Assembly (NCBI RefSeq): GCF_000379925.1
Contig: NZ_KB904239.1
Location: forward strand, 20,797 to 84,796
Direction: 5' to 3'
DNA length: 64,000 nucleotides
From: Porphyromonas levii DSM 23370
Lineage (GTDB): Bacteria > Bacteroidota > Bacteroidia > Bacteroidales > Porphyromonadaceae
Numbering within the stretch: position 1 is the first letter of the stretch; each line of letters begins with the position of its first letter. The notes under the pieces are model-generated. The model was not told the DNA's origin. It was given only the letters and a program-made list of their open reading frames with translations, and ran no database searches. The position numbers were made by a program, and so were the translations under genes. Positions 28,175-37,884 of this stretch are shown one piece after another.

Positions 28175-28182
28175 CAAATTTA
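28175..28182 (-). promoter_or_regulatory. -7 box of the ftsE-lysC-menA operon
   Basis: TAAATTTG on the minus strand, 17 bp before the ftsE start. It makes ftsE the first gene of its own transcript, separate from tilS. Confidence 0.5.
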
Positions 28183-28201
28183 GTCAATTCCCACCACTTC
28201 C

Positions 28202-29542
28202 CTAAATAACGCTCAATAAATTACCTAAAATACTTCCTAATTGTGTAGAAGATGTTTCGATGCCAATAACCAAAGCACTATCTACGTCGGTAGCTCTGGC
28301 CATCTCACTTATATCGAAGGGTAGTGCTGCAATTATCTCCCCATCGCACTCCAGTACAGGGCAAAATGGTCTGTAGAACTCAGGGACACCTTTCTCCCCT
28401 AGATACCTGAAGAGTGATTTTCGTCCTTGCTTCATGCCAAAGGGCCGGAACATATCTTCATGCTTTCCCATTCGCACCAATAGCTCCTTATCCCTATAAC
28501 CATTGTCTATATACAGTATCTTCGTTCCCCTCTTTTCTCCTTTATGGATGGTTAATGAGTCGAGAACACATGAGTCCGTTAGTGGTATTGGCTCGAAGCC
28601 CTTGTACTCCGATTCATGTCCTATTATATACAACTTGCTCCGATATATCTGTGCCAGTGCATCTCTATTCCGAAAGGAAATACTCTTCTTGCTCTCTGAG
28701 CTCTCAAGCATATCCTCAGCTTGAGCATAATTAAACCCAAGGTAGTGTACCCACCTTTTGAAGAAGTATCTACTACTAGTACTGTGTATCGCTTCTCTTA
28801 GGTCGATACTATTTTCCTTTACATCAACATAACGGCTCTCAAATATCTCTTTCTGCTCATCCAGCACTAGTTGCTCTTCTTCGATGTGCGACATACTCTC
28901 CAGCATGCTAGACCTAAACGAAGGATTAAGCACTTCAAAAGCAGGTATCAATTTGTGCCTTATGTAGTTGCGCTTTATCTCAGTGTCTCTATTTGTGCTA
29001 TCCGTCACATACTCTAGTTGTTGTGTTTCGATATACTTAAGCACCTCTTTTCTCGTTGTGGTGAGGAATGGGCGGAAGATATTACCATTGACCACCCTCA
29101 TGCCTGCTAGCCCATTTCCACCAGTGCCTCTTGCCAGATTGAGTAGAGCTGTCTCTACCTGATCATCGGCATGATGCGCCACAGTAATCCATTGGCATTG
29201 CTTCTCAGATGCCACAATACCAAATACTTCGTATCTAATCTCACGGGCAGCCATTTCTATAGATATTCCTTCTCCCTTAGCAACAGCTTCTGTCTGAGCC
29301 GATGATATGGCAAGAGTAATACCAGGGAAGTGCGTCTTACAAAACTCCTCTACAAATCTCTGATCTCTCTCGCTCTCCTCTCCCCTCAGATGGAAGTTGA
29401 CATGAATTGGGAGTATCTGGTAACCCATACTATACAATAGGTGGGCGAGAGCAATTGAGTCTGCCCCTCCACTTAGCCCTACGAGCACTTTTTCGTCTGG
29501 CGCTATCGTATGCCTAATCAGTCTCTTCGCTTCTTCTAGCAT
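28202..29542 (-). CDS. tilS: tRNA(Ile)-lysidine synthase
   Basis: TilS converts C34 of tRNA-Ile(CAU) to lysidine, so that it reads AUA. The 446-residue protein has the PP-loop SGGADS (Ser24-Ser29), HVNFHLRGEESERDQRFVEEF, HHADDQVETALLNLARGTG and a C-terminal substrate-binding region (EKGVPEFYRPFCPVLECDGEI). Length is typical for a two-domain TilS. It starts 3 bp after the SLC13 gene, so it is probably its partner in an operon. Its candidate substrate may be the CAU tRNA at 56296. Confidence 0.93.
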   Translation of the reverse strand: MLEEAKRLIRHTIAPDEKVLVGLSGGADSIALAHLLYSMGYQILPIHVNFHLRGEESERDQRFVEEFCKTHFPGITLAISSAQTEAVAKGEGISIEMAAREIRYEVFGIVASEKQCQWITVAHHADDQVETALLNLARGTGGNGLAGMRVVNGNIFRPFLTTTRKEVLKYIETQQLEYVTDSTNRDTEIKRNYIRHKLIPAFEVLNPSFRSSMLESMSHIEEEQLVLDEQKEIFESRYVDVKENSIDLREAIHSTSSRYFFKRWVHYLGFNYAQAEDMLESSESKKSISFRNRDALAQIYRSKLYIIGHESEYKGFEPIPLTDSCVLDSLTIHKGEKRGTKILYIDNGYRDKELLVRMGKHEDMFRPFGMKQGRKSLFRYLGEKGVPEFYRPFCPVLECDGEIIAALPFDISEMARATDVDSALVIGIETSSTQLGSILGNLLSVI

Positions 29543-29545
29543 AAC

Positions 29546-31414
29546 TTAGAATGGATAAATAAGGGGTAGCGCTACTACCATCACAATCAGAATCACCACC
29601 TGTAGTGGTAGCCCAACCTTGATGTAGTCCTTAAAACTATACTTACCAACACTCATCACCATGGCATTAGGGGGTGTGGAGAATGGGCTAGCAAAGCACA
29701 TACTGGCAGCTACGGTAACCCCTATAAGGAAGGGCATGGGGTTTACCTCTAGCATCTGAGCCGCAGCTATAGCAATAGGAGCAAAGAGGATAGCTGTAGC
29801 AGTATTGCTGATAAACATTGTGAGTATGGAGGTGCCAAGAAGAATCCCCGCAAGTACGGCATAAGGACCCATTGACCCTAAAGAGTGTACAAGTCCATCC
29901 GAGATAAGGCTACTAAGCCCCGTATTCTCCATGGCAGTCGCTAGTGGCATCATGCAAGCAAATAGCACTACACTGTCCCAATTGATTGTATTATAAGCAT
30001 CCTTAGCACTCCTGAAGCAGCCTCCGAGAATAACCAGCACAGTGGCAATCAATACCGATACCACAGGGGGCAACCAATTAAATACCATGGATAGAATCAT
30101 GAGTAGGATAACAATAGAGGCAAAGGTGCCCTTATGGTCTAGCGTTATCTTGGAAGCCTTATCCTCTGGTTGCCCAATGACTACAATATCACTCTCCATT
30201 TGGCTCATTTTCGCAATATCTTCCCAGGTGCCTTGTACTAAGAGCATATCACCCGAGAGGAGCTTTGTATTGGAGATATCCTGTAGGAGATAATTGTCAT
30301 TGCGTTGCACAGCTAGGATATTGACATTGTACATGTTCCTCAGGTGTGTATCCCGGACTAGTTTGTCGTTAAGGCGTGACCCTCTTAGGAGTACCACTTC
30401 CGCCAATCCAAACTGGTTGAACTTAAACTTGCCGCTAAACTTAGGTGGGGTGACCGCTAGTTCGGAAGTAGCATCGAAAAACTTCAGACGATTCTCCTCT
30501 GCAAATCGCTTTATATCATCAAACTCTCCCAAGACATACAGGAGGTCATTCAGCCCAATCTCAGTATCTCCTTCAGGTAAGTTGGCAACCACATTCCTAC
30601 CAAATGCTGTATGGTGACGGGTACGGATCTCTGCTATCGTACAAGAATAGCGCTGAGTGATGGCGAGTTCCTTGAGGGTCTTCCCTATTAAGGGAGAGTC
30701 TTTTGCAATATCCAGTCTATAGAGATTATCTACAATCTTGTATTCATACGATAGTTGATGTTGGCTCTTGACTCTCGACTTGCCTCCATTGCTTTGCCCT
30801 TTCTCTCCTTTTTCTAATAGCTTGGACATTGGAATCAGCATCACCATACCCAATACTAGAATGATCAGACCTACAGGAAGGGTGGTAAAGAAGCCGAGCC
30901 CCTCATACCCTGCCTTCATCAACACACCGTGTACGATGAGAGTAGGGGGCGTACCGATAAGAGTCATCATACCGCTGATACTACACATGAAAGCCATGGG
31001 CATCAGTAGGCGGCTAGGATTGGTATTAGACTGGTTGGCTAGGCTTATCACAATTGGCATCAATATAGCAGCAGTACCTGTATTGCTCACAAATAATCCT
31101 ACTACAACGGTCACGAGCATCACCATCATTGAGAGTTTATTGGGACTACCTCCAGCAAGAGCCAATGTCTTATTGCTAATCTTAGTAGCTATACCTGTCT
31201 GGGTTATGGCTCCGCCTATGATAAATAGCCCTGCAATCATGATGACTACCGAGTTGGAAAACCCTGCCAATCCCTCTTCGGGTGTGATTACCCCAGTGAG
31301 TACCAATGCCAGCATTGAGCAAATGGCAATGATATCGGAGCGAATCTTATCCCATACCAATAGTGCTGAAGTGAGCACTAATATTATAAGTGTCGCAATC
31401 ATACTAAATTTCAT
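29546..31414 (-). CDS. SLC13-family permease with two TrkA-C domains
   Basis: The 622-residue inner-membrane transporter has an N-terminal and a C-terminal bundle of helices typical of the divalent anion:Na+ symporter (SLC13/CitT/SAC1) fold, with VSNTGTAAILMPI and the repeat FISNTATAILFAPI carrying the SNT substrate/Na+ motifs. Between them (about 215-395) are two cytoplasmic RCK_C/TrkA-C regulatory domains. Likely substrates are sulfate, phosphate or dicarboxylates; sequence alone does not say which. A -7 box lies at 31431-31438; tilS follows 3 bp downstream. Confidence 0.88.
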   Translation of the reverse strand: MKFSMIATLIILVLTSALLVWDKIRSDIIAICSMLALVLTGVITPEEGLAGFSNSVVIMIAGLFIIGGAITQTGIATKISNKTLALAGGSPNKLSMMVMLVTVVVGLFVSNTGTAAILMPIVISLANQSNTNPSRLLMPMAFMCSISGMMTLIGTPPTLIVHGVLMKAGYEGLGFFTTLPVGLIILVLGMVMLIPMSKLLEKGEKGQSNGGKSRVKSQHQLSYEYKIVDNLYRLDIAKDSPLIGKTLKELAITQRYSCTIAEIRTRHHTAFGRNVVANLPEGDTEIGLNDLLYVLGEFDDIKRFAEENRLKFFDATSELAVTPPKFSGKFKFNQFGLAEVVLLRGSRLNDKLVRDTHLRNMYNVNILAVQRNDNYLLQDISNTKLLSGDMLLVQGTWEDIAKMSQMESDIVVIGQPEDKASKITLDHKGTFASIVILLMILSMVFNWLPPVVSVLIATVLVILGGCFRSAKDAYNTINWDSVVLFACMMPLATAMENTGLSSLISDGLVHSLGSMGPYAVLAGILLGTSILTMFISNTATAILFAPIAIAAAQMLEVNPMPFLIGVTVAASMCFASPFSTPPNAMVMSVGKYSFKDYIKVGLPLQVVILIVMVVALPLIYPF

Positions 31415-31430
31415 TCCTATCGAGTATTTG

Positions 31431-31438
31431 CAAACTTA
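31431..31438 (-). promoter_or_regulatory. -7 box of the SLC13-tilS operon
   Basis: TAAGTTTG on the minus strand, 16 bp before the start codon, implying a very short leader. No clear -33 partner. Confidence 0.45.
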
Positions 31439-31543
31439 ACTATTTTTTGAGACTATAGCACTTGCGGTATTGACCCTTTGTCTTTTGTCTCTTCCTCTTT
31501 CTGTAGGTACTATTTCCAGCCAGGCTCTAGGTATATCAGAGAA

Positions 31544-31660
31544 AGTCCCTCTAGGGAGAAACTGGAGTCCCTCTAGGGAGAAACTGGAGTCCCTCGCCGG
31601 AGAGACTTTTTCTACTCAGTAGTGCGCCATCTTATTTTCTATAGAGAGAGGAACTCTCTA
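31544..31660. repeat. 22-bp tandem repeat and hairpins upstream of cls
   Basis: The 22-bp unit agtccctctagggagaaact plus gg occurs at 31544-31565 and 31566-31587, with a third degraded copy from 31588. Each unit carries CCCT-ct-AGGG, a short inverted repeat. A further small hairpin follows (tagagag 31642-31648 against ctctcta 31654-31660). The 317-bp gap 31415-31731 between the divergent SLC13 and cls genes contains nothing else I can identify. Confidence 0.75.
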
Positions 31661-31731
31661 GGCATGATCTTTTTTATCTATTTGGGTAATTATTAGTAAA
31701 TTGCAGGTCGAATCACCTGATTTGCTATAGT

Positions 31732-33204
31732 ATGGGCTGGAATATCTTGGGGAACATATTATTGATGATTATAGTTATTGGCATTATCTTTGTCATTATA
31801 CTAGAAAACAGAAATCCACACAAGGCTATTGGTTGGCTAATCATATTAGTACTCCTGCCTGGCGTGGGGGTCTTGCTGTATGCCTTACTTGGGCAGGAAA
31901 AACTTTATCTGCGGAAGATCAATAGACATGCACCAGAGCACTTTGATCTCAATGAAACGCCCTCTTTTTCGGAGGATAATAAAGATCAAGTAGTCAATGA
32001 TCAGCAAAAACAACTCTATGATATGGTGTATCATGCTACCCTAGGTAGCATGCTCAAAGCGGATGAGGTGGCTACGTTTACCAATGGTATTGATAAGTTG
32101 TATGCACTTCTGGAGGATATCAAGCGTGCCAAGCGTTTTATCCATATAGAGTATTATCGCTTTTTAGATGATAAGTCGGGGCAGCTTGTCTCGGAAGCTC
32201 TGAAGGAAAAAGCAGCACAGGGCGTGAAGGTACGATTGCTTTGTGACTATGTTGGAAGCTTCTCTACACGTAATTCTTTCTTTTCTGACCTCAGGAAGCA
32301 TGGGATAGAGGTTCGGCAGTTCCTCAAAGTAGTGTTCCCATCTCTAAGGAGTGATATTAACTTCCGTGACCATCGCAAGATAGTGGTTATCGACAGCAAT
32401 ATTGGCTATATCGGGGGCATGAATATCGCTGATCACTACTCTTTTGGTAATATTAGGGGGACATGGAGGGACGCTCACTTTAGAATAACTGGTCTAGCTG
32501 TGAATGGTCTGCAAGCTGCCTTTATGTCGGACTGGTATGTAGCAAGCAAGATAGCTCTTTCTTACGACTATTTCTTAAATCCCATTGAGGGGCGACATGT
32601 ACAGGCAGCACCTAATTTCTCGGATGGTTATGTAAGGGCACCTAAGGTAGGGGATGTGCAGATGCAGACTTTCACGAGTGGTCCTACAAGTCTGTATGAT
32701 ACTTTGCTACAAGTCTGGTGCCGAAGTATTTATGGGGCTAAGGAGCGTATCTATATAGAGACACCTTACTTTTTACCACCCGATGCCCTCCTAAAAGCAC
32801 TCATTGGTGCAGCTCTAGGAGGTGTGGAGGTGTATATGGTTATCCCTGCAGCTAGTGACATCTGCCCCTTAAAGTTTGCTATCCAATCATACTATGAGGA
32901 GCTTCTGGAAGCAGGTGTTAAGCTCTACAGGTACGACGGTGAGTTTAACCACTCTAAGCTACTGACTATTGATGGAGAGGTATGCTTTATTGGTTCAGCT
33001 AATATGGACTTCAGGAGCCTTGAGCATAATTTTGAGATAACATCGGTGGTATATAACCAGCCTTTTGCTCGTCAGATAGAAGATATGATAAGGCAGGATA
33101 TTGATAAGTACTGCACTGTTTACGACCTCGAGCGCTGGAAGAGGCGCAGCTTAGCCCTGAGATTTACACAGTCCTTTTGTAGACTATTCTCTCCTCTTAT
33201 GTAA
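31732..33204 (+). CDS. cls: Cardiolipin synthase
   Basis: Cls joins phosphatidylglycerol units into cardiolipin at the inner membrane. The 490-residue protein begins with two membrane helices (about 5-55, ending ALLGQEKLYLRK) and contains two phospholipase D HKD motifs: HRKIVVID (His214) and HSKLLTID (His407), each followed by the IGGMN/IGSANMD segment. This is the ClsA-type layout. Its stop codon overlaps the first repeat of the candidate Pho box. Confidence 0.93.
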   Translation: MGWNILGNILLMIIVIGIIFVIILENRNPHKAIGWLIILVLLPGVGVLLYALLGQEKLYLRKINRHAPEHFDLNETPSFSEDNKDQVVNDQQKQLYDMVYHATLGSMLKADEVATFTNGIDKLYALLEDIKRAKRFIHIEYYRFLDDKSGQLVSEALKEKAAQGVKVRLLCDYVGSFSTRNSFFSDLRKHGIEVRQFLKVVFPSLRSDINFRDHRKIVVIDSNIGYIGGMNIADHYSFGNIRGTWRDAHFRITGLAVNGLQAAFMSDWYVASKIALSYDYFLNPIEGRHVQAAPNFSDGYVRAPKVGDVQMQTFTSGPTSLYDTLLQVWCRSIYGAKERIYIETPYFLPPDALLKALIGAALGGVEVYMVIPAASDICPLKFAIQSYYEELLEAGVKLYRYDGEFNHSKLLTIDGEVCFIGSANMDFRSLEHNFEITSVVYNQPFARQIEDMIRQDIDKYCTVYDLERWKRRSLALRFTQSFCRLFSPLM

Positions 33205-33216
33205 CGCAAATGTAAC
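33199..33216 (+). promoter_or_regulatory. Candidate Pho box of the pst operon
   Basis: Two exact copies of ATGTAAC (33199-33205 and 33210-33216) are separated by 4 bp, giving the 11-bp period seen in PhoB-binding direct repeats of other Gram-negatives. They end 32 bp before the -7 box of pstS, where an activator would sit. The operon encodes its own OmpR-type regulator. The heptamer differs from the E. coli CTGTCAT, so the assignment is an inference. Confidence 0.55.
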
Positions 33217-33248
33217 AGCTCCGAAACACCATAGATACACCACCTTAT

Positions 33249-33256
33249 TATCTTTG
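33249..33256 (+). promoter_or_regulatory. -7 box of pstS
   Basis: TATCTTTG, 102 bp before the pstS ATG. No TTTG is found 19-21 bp upstream, consistent with a promoter that needs an activator. Confidence 0.6.
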
Positions 33257-33358
33257 CGATAGAAAAAGGGAAGATGAGGATATAGGCAGTAGATAATCAC
33301 AGTCTAGCATATTGCTAAACCTCATGAAGAGTATTCATAATGAAATGATAATAGGTGT

Positions 33359-34423
33359 ATGAAATTAATGAAATGGTCAGTACTTGCTGTAATATCAGTG
33401 TCGCTACTCACAGCTTGTGGTAGTGGAGGGAGTAAGGTATCACTAAGTGGTGCAGGAGCTACGTTCCCTGCCCCATTTTACAATGATGCTACGAAACAGT
33501 ACGGAGAGATTTCTGGCTTACGGGTGAGCTATGGCGCCACCGGTAGTGGCGCAGGTATCCGTAATCTTCAGGATCTTACTGTAGACTTTGGTGGTACTGA
33601 TGTATTCCTTTCGGATGAGGAGATGAAGAGGATGTCTGGGGAAGTGCTGCATATCCCTACTTGTATCGGTGGAGTTGTGATGGGCTATAACCTTCCTGGG
33701 GTGACGGAGCTTAACCTTAGTCCTACTCTCGTAACCAAGATGTATATGGGTGAGATTAGTAATTGGAATGACCCACAAATTGCAGCAGTCAATCCAGGTG
33801 TCACACTCCCAGACCAAGCTATTACACCTGTATATCGGAGTGAGGGTAGTGGGACAACAGCTGTATTCTCGGGCTTTATGTCGGCAGTGGACTCAGTGTG
33901 GGCTGCTACTTTCGGTGCAGGGAAGTCGATTGACTTTACTAATGGCATCGCTGCAAAAGGCAATCCTGGTGTTGCTGGAGTAATCAATGAGACAGTAGGT
34001 TCGATTGGCTATTTGGGCTCTGAGTATACTTTGGCTCTAAATATCCCATCTGCTAAGATGCTCAATAGTGCCGGTAACTATGTGGATGCCAATATGGAGA
34101 GTATCTCTCTGAGTGGCGATGTCGCAGATATGCCAGATGATACCCGAAAGGTTATCTCTAATTCGGCTAATCCTAACGCTTATCCAATTAGTACATTTAC
34201 TTGGCTGATTACCTACAAGGAGCAGTCCTATAATAATAGGAGTGTTGCACAAGCTAAGGCGTTGCAGAACTTCCTCCTTTATCTTGTGGGTGATGAAGGC
34301 GCAGAGAGTGCAAGTAAAACTCACTTCTCTCCACTTCCAGCAGCCGCAAGGGCAAAGGCTGAGGCTGCTATCAATAGTATGACCTATGGTGGTGCACTCC
34401 TCAAGGATCTCGGAATAGAGTAA
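33359..34423 (+). CDS. pstS: Phosphate-binding protein PstS (lipoprotein)
   Basis: PstS captures inorganic phosphate for the PstCAB transporter. The 354-residue protein has a lipoprotein signal (SLLTAC, Cys20), then the phosphate-binding fold with GAGATFPAPFYN, YGATGSGAGIRNLQ, DFGGTDVFLS and YRSEGSGTTAVFSGF, the Ser/Thr/Asp-rich phosphate ligands of the family. It heads the pst-pho locus. The 100-bp gap to pstC contains a hairpin that may partly terminate and keep the binding protein more abundant than the permease. Confidence 0.95.
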   Translation: MKLMKWSVLAVISVSLLTACGSGGSKVSLSGAGATFPAPFYNDATKQYGEISGLRVSYGATGSGAGIRNLQDLTVDFGGTDVFLSDEEMKRMSGEVLHIPTCIGGVVMGYNLPGVTELNLSPTLVTKMYMGEISNWNDPQIAAVNPGVTLPDQAITPVYRSEGSGTTAVFSGFMSAVDSVWAATFGAGKSIDFTNGIAAKGNPGVAGVINETVGSIGYLGSEYTLALNIPSAKMLNSAGNYVDANMESISLSGDVADMPDDTRKVISNSANPNAYPISTFTWLITYKEQSYNNRSVAQAKALQNFLLYLVGDEGAESASKTHFSPLPAAARAKAEAAINSMTYGGALLKDLGIE

Positions 34424-34441
34424 GTCTTCATAGGGCTTTGG

Positions 34442-34498
34442 GTGGTGAGTGGTGGACAGTAGGTGCCAAAATATACTAGTTCATAGCTCACCACTTTT
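34442..34498 (+). terminator. Possible attenuating hairpin between pstS and pstC
   Basis: gtggtgag (34442-34449) pairs with ctcaccac (34487-34494), followed by TTTT. The loop is long (37 nt), so termination is likely only partial. Confidence 0.45.
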
Positions 34499-34523
34499 CT
34501 ATTATTATTAAGCTATTGGTCGG

Positions 34524-35375
34524 ATGAAAGACAAGTTGTTTAATCTGCTACTCACGTTCTCAGGGGTGCTGATTATTATGGTCGCGGGCGGTATCCTCTA
34601 TGCGCTGATGAGCCAGAGTCTACCTGCTATCCAAGAATACGGACTATGGCACTTTATCACCTCTGCGCAGTGGTCAGATAGGGAGAATGTCTTTGGAGCA
34701 CTCCCATTTATTATAGGGACCTTGATGACCTCGGTATTGGCACTTCTCTTCTGTATCCCTTTCTCACTCTCTGTAGCGCTGTTTACTGGTGAGTACTTTA
34801 GGGGCAAAAAGGTCGCTTTGGTTGTAGGTACGGTGGTAGATTTGCTTGCTGGTATTCCATCGATCGTATATGGTCTATGGGGCTTCTATACAGTTCGTCC
34901 ACTTATGATAAGCATGGGGGTGAATGACCAAGGTATGGGAGTTTTGTTGGCTTCTATTGTGCTCGCTATTATGATTATCCCTTATGCGTCATCATTGAGT
35001 TCGGAATTTATTAGCATGGTTCCCAATGATCTTAAAGAAGGGGCGTATAGTTTGGGAGCAACTCGCTTGGAGGTGATAAAGAGCGTATCTATGCCAGCTG
35101 CAGGTAGCGGTATATTTGCTGCTTATATCTTGGCATTTGGTCGAGCACTCGGAGAGACAATGGCAGTGACTATGCTGATAGGTAATACCAAGAATATCCC
35201 GCTTAGTCTTAGAGATACAGGTGATACAATGGCGAGTGTGATTGCCAATCAGTTTGGTGAGGCTTCTGGTCTTAAGCTGAGTTCGCTCTTCGCTATTGGC
35301 TTCCTATTATTCCTCATAACTGCTCTAATCAATCTCTTCGCAAAGAGTGTGATTAAGCGTGTCAATAACCAATAA
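34524..35375 (+). CDS. pstC: Phosphate ABC transporter permease PstC
   Basis: The 283-residue membrane permease has about six helices and the binding-protein-dependent transport loop LKEGAYSLGATRLEVIKSVSMPAAGSG that contacts the PstB ATPase. The AGIPSIVYGLWGF and GRALGETMAVTMLIG segments are typical PstC/PstA. Shorter than E. coli PstC (319) mostly at the N-terminus. pstA begins 5 bp after its stop. Confidence 0.92.
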   Translation: MKDKLFNLLLTFSGVLIIMVAGGILYALMSQSLPAIQEYGLWHFITSAQWSDRENVFGALPFIIGTLMTSVLALLFCIPFSLSVALFTGEYFRGKKVALVVGTVVDLLAGIPSIVYGLWGFYTVRPLMISMGVNDQGMGVLLASIVLAIMIIPYASSLSSEFISMVPNDLKEGAYSLGATRLEVIKSVSMPAAGSGIFAAYILAFGRALGETMAVTMLIGNTKNIPLSLRDTGDTMASVIANQFGEASGLKLSSLFAIGFLLFLITALINLFAKSVIKRVNNQ

Positions 35376-35379
35376 TCCT

Positions 35380-36276
35380 ATGAGTAAGATAAATATTGAT
35401 ACAATCTCTAAGCGCTCAGGCAACCTTAAGCGCAGAGGCGCTCTGAGTAAAGGAGTATTCTTTGCTGTTATCTTACTTAGTGTGCTAACAGCAGTCCCAT
35501 TGCTCTTTATTCTCTTAGACCTCATCCTAAAGGGTTGGAAACAGTTTAACTTTAGTCTATTCACCGAGGTCGTGCCCACTTCTATGGAGGCGATGTTCGC
35601 GAGACAGACTGGTGATATTATCCCAGGTGGTATTCTCAATGGTATTACAGGTACTTTGGTGATGCTGGGTATTGCGATGGTGCTATCAATTCCTATCGGA
35701 CTCTTTGGTGGCATATACTTATCGGAGAAAAAGGGAACTAAGATGGCAAATATCGTGCGCACCCTTACCGATATACTCCAAGGTATACCTAGTATTGTCT
35801 GGGGTATTGTGGTGTACATGCTGGTAGTGAAGGCTATGAATAGTTATAGTGCACTTTCGGGCGGTATCGCACTAGGGCTCATGATGATTCCAATGATTAT
35901 CCGAAGTACCGAAGAGGGGTTATTGATGATACCATCGACCTATAAGGAGGCAGGGCTTGCACTTGGTGGTTCGTATACTTCCGTAATGTTCAAAGTGATT
36001 ATTCCAAGCGCCTTCGGAAGTCTTTTCACGGGTATTCTGTTGGCTGTCTCCAGAGTGATGGGAGAGACGGCTCCCCTGATGGTCACAGCACTAGGGGCTA
36101 CCTATGTGCACTGGGATATATCCCAGCCAATGAGTGCTATCAGTTTGCTGATATGGGAGTTTTATAACGACCCTAATCTAGCTGACTTAGTGTGGTCATC
36201 TTCTCTCCTTTTGCTACTTCTTATTCTTAGCATGAATCTTCTAGCGAAGTCTATTGCCGCTAAGTGGAGAATATAA
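35380..36276 (+). CDS. pstA: Phosphate ABC transporter permease PstA
   Basis: The 298-residue second permease starts with a basic cytoplasmic stretch ([15 protein letters not shown]), then six helices including [38 protein letters not shown] and the EAA loop [27 protein letters not shown] 35380 is preferred over the GTG at 35359, which would overlap pstC. pstB follows after 16 bp. Confidence 0.92.
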   Translation: MSKINIDTISKRSGNLKRRGALSKGVFFAVILLSVLTAVPLLFILLDLILKGWKQFNFSLFTEVVPTSMEAMFARQTGDIIPGGILNGITGTLVMLGIAMVLSIPIGLFGGIYLSEKKGTKMANIVRTLTDILQGIPSIVWGIVVYMLVVKAMNSYSALSGGIALGLMMIPMIIRSTEEGLLMIPSTYKEAGLALGGSYTSVMFKVIIPSAFGSLFTGILLAVSRVMGETAPLMVTALGATYVHWDISQPMSAISLLIWEFYNDPNLADLVWSSSLLLLLLILSMNLLAKSIAAKWRI

Positions 36277-36292
36277 ATACATACGATTGATA

Positions 36293-37138
36293 ATGATTAT
36301 GAACGATAATAAGACCCCCCTCGGAGGTATTCCAGTAGCGGATGGCCTACTCGCTACTCCATCAATATCTAAAGGTGAGCTAACACCCATCATTGAGGTG
36401 AAGAACCTATCTGTATCCTATAGTCCGGAAAAGAAAGCTATCAAGGATGTAGATGTTACAATCTATAAGAACCTAATTACCGCAGTAATGGGCCCTAGTG
36501 GATGTGGGAAGAGTACCCTACTGCGTGCTATAAATCGCATGCACGACCTCTATCCATCTATAAAGGTGGAGGGACAGATATTGATTGATGGCGAAGACAT
36601 GTTGTCAATGGATCCCATGCTAGCACGTAGGAGAGCGGGGATGGTATTCCAACGCCCCAATCCCTTTCCTACCATGTCGATTGAGGAGAATGTATTGGCA
36701 GGTTATAAACTGAATGGTATCAAGCTCTCTAAAGATGAGCGAGAGGAAATCGTACAAACTAGTCTAGAGAGCGTTGCTCTATGGGATGAAGTGAAGGACT
36801 CTATGAAGAAGCGGGGCTCTTTCCTATCAGGAGGTCAGCAACAGAGACTCTGTATCGCTCGTGCCTTGGCACTTCGCCCTGAGGTGCTATTGATGGATGA
36901 GCCCACGTCTGCACTCGATCCTATCTCTACCAATAGGGTGGAGGAACTCATCTTCGAGCTTAAGCAGCGGTATACAATCGTGATTGTTACACACAACATG
37001 AGTCAAGCTGCAAGACTTTCGGATAAGTCCGTTTTTATGTATCTTGGGGAACTAATCGAGTATGGTGATACCGAGCAGATGTTTACCAAGCCTAAACACA
37101 AGCAGACGGAGGATTACTTGACTGGCGTATTTAGCTAA
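36293..37138 (+). CDS. pstB: Phosphate ABC transporter ATPase PstB
   Basis: The ATPase drives phosphate import. The 281-residue protein has Walker [11 protein letters not shown]-loop FQRPNPFP (the PstB-specific form), signature [15 protein letters not shown], Walker [14 protein letters not shown] and H-loop THNM. About 35 residues precede the ABC core. ATG 36293 or 36299 may be the start. Confidence 0.94.
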   Translation: MIMNDNKTPLGGIPVADGLLATPSISKGELTPIIEVKNLSVSYSPEKKAIKDVDVTIYKNLITAVMGPSGCGKSTLLRAINRMHDLYPSIKVEGQILIDGEDMLSMDPMLARRRAGMVFQRPNPFPTMSIEENVLAGYKLNGIKLSKDEREEIVQTSLESVALWDEVKDSMKKRGSFLSGGQQQRLCIARALALRPEVLLMDEPTSALDPISTNRVEELIFELKQRYTIVIVTHNMSQAARLSDKSVFMYLGELIEYGDTEQMFTKPKHKQTEDYLTGVFS

Positions 37139-37164
37139 TTACTAATGGATAAGAATTAAGGACT

Positions 37165-37884
37165 ATGAATAATAACCCTTTTACTAATCATATCAAGGAT
37201 CAGCAGTTGCAGATACTTCTCAATCAGTTCGAGATGATTTCTAGGAATACACTGATTCAGCTGTCCATATTGAAGCAGCTATTTGATGAACCTAAGAGTA
37301 AGGAGCTATACGAGGAGGCTCTTGGCAATGAGATTATCATCGACCGCTTAGAGGTAAAGATACGAGAGGAGGTTGCTTTCTCTATCTTTAAGTTTTCGCC
37401 AGTGGCGGAGGACCTAAGGCGCATTATTGCTTACCAAGACCTTACTACTAACTTAGAACGTATTGGGGATATGGTACTCAATGTAATTCGTTTCGTGAGA
37501 GAAACACCCCTCAATGACCCTAAGTTGTATGAAGTGCGCTTGGAGATAGTCAAGATGACTGAGCACGTGACGCAGATGATTCGTAATGCTATCATGTCTT
37601 TTACCAGCGGGTCATTAGAAACAGCATACGCAGTCATTAAGAGTGATGATGTGATGGATGATATGTATCATCAGTTGAAGGCTATACACTGTAAGATATT
37701 CGCTCATGTCGAGCTTTCTCCAGAGGAGGTGAATTCCTTACTCGCCCTTGAAGGAGTAGGACATAATCTGGAGCGCTGTGGAGATAGCGCTACTAATATA
37801 GCAGAATCAACAATTTACCTTGTAAAAGGAAGGGACATCAGACATGTCAAAGAAGGAGACAACTCAGAAAATACTAGTCGTTGA
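37165..37884 (+). CDS. phoU: Phosphate signalling protein PhoU
   Basis: PhoU links the Pst transporter to the PhoR kinase and represses Pho signalling when phosphate is plentiful. The 239-residue all-helical protein consists of two three-helix repeats with metal-binding E/D-x3-D motifs (LERIGDMVLNVIRFV and LERCGDSATNIAES). Its last 41 bp overlap the start of the response regulator gene in another frame, giving tight coupling. Confidence 0.93.
   Translation: MNNNPFTNHIKDQQLQILLNQFEMISRNTLIQLSILKQLFDEPKSKELYEEALGNEIIIDRLEVKIREEVAFSIFKFSPVAEDLRRIIAYQDLTTNLERIGDMVLNVIRFVRETPLNDPKLYEVRLEIVKMTEHVTQMIRNAIMSFTSGSLETAYAVIKSDDVMDDMYHQLKAIHCKIFAHVELSPEEVNSLLALEGVGHNLERCGDSATNIAESTIYLVKGRDIRHVKEGDNSENTSR

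Noticed and set aside
30768..31439. 223-codon frame antisense to the SLC13 permease
   Set aside because: It lies wholly over a clear membrane transporter gene and its Pro/Ile/Thr-rich translation mirrors the helices of that gene.
31544..31610. Possible CRISPR array from the tandem repeats
   Set aside because: The 22-bp units are contiguous with no spacers, and no cas genes are present.
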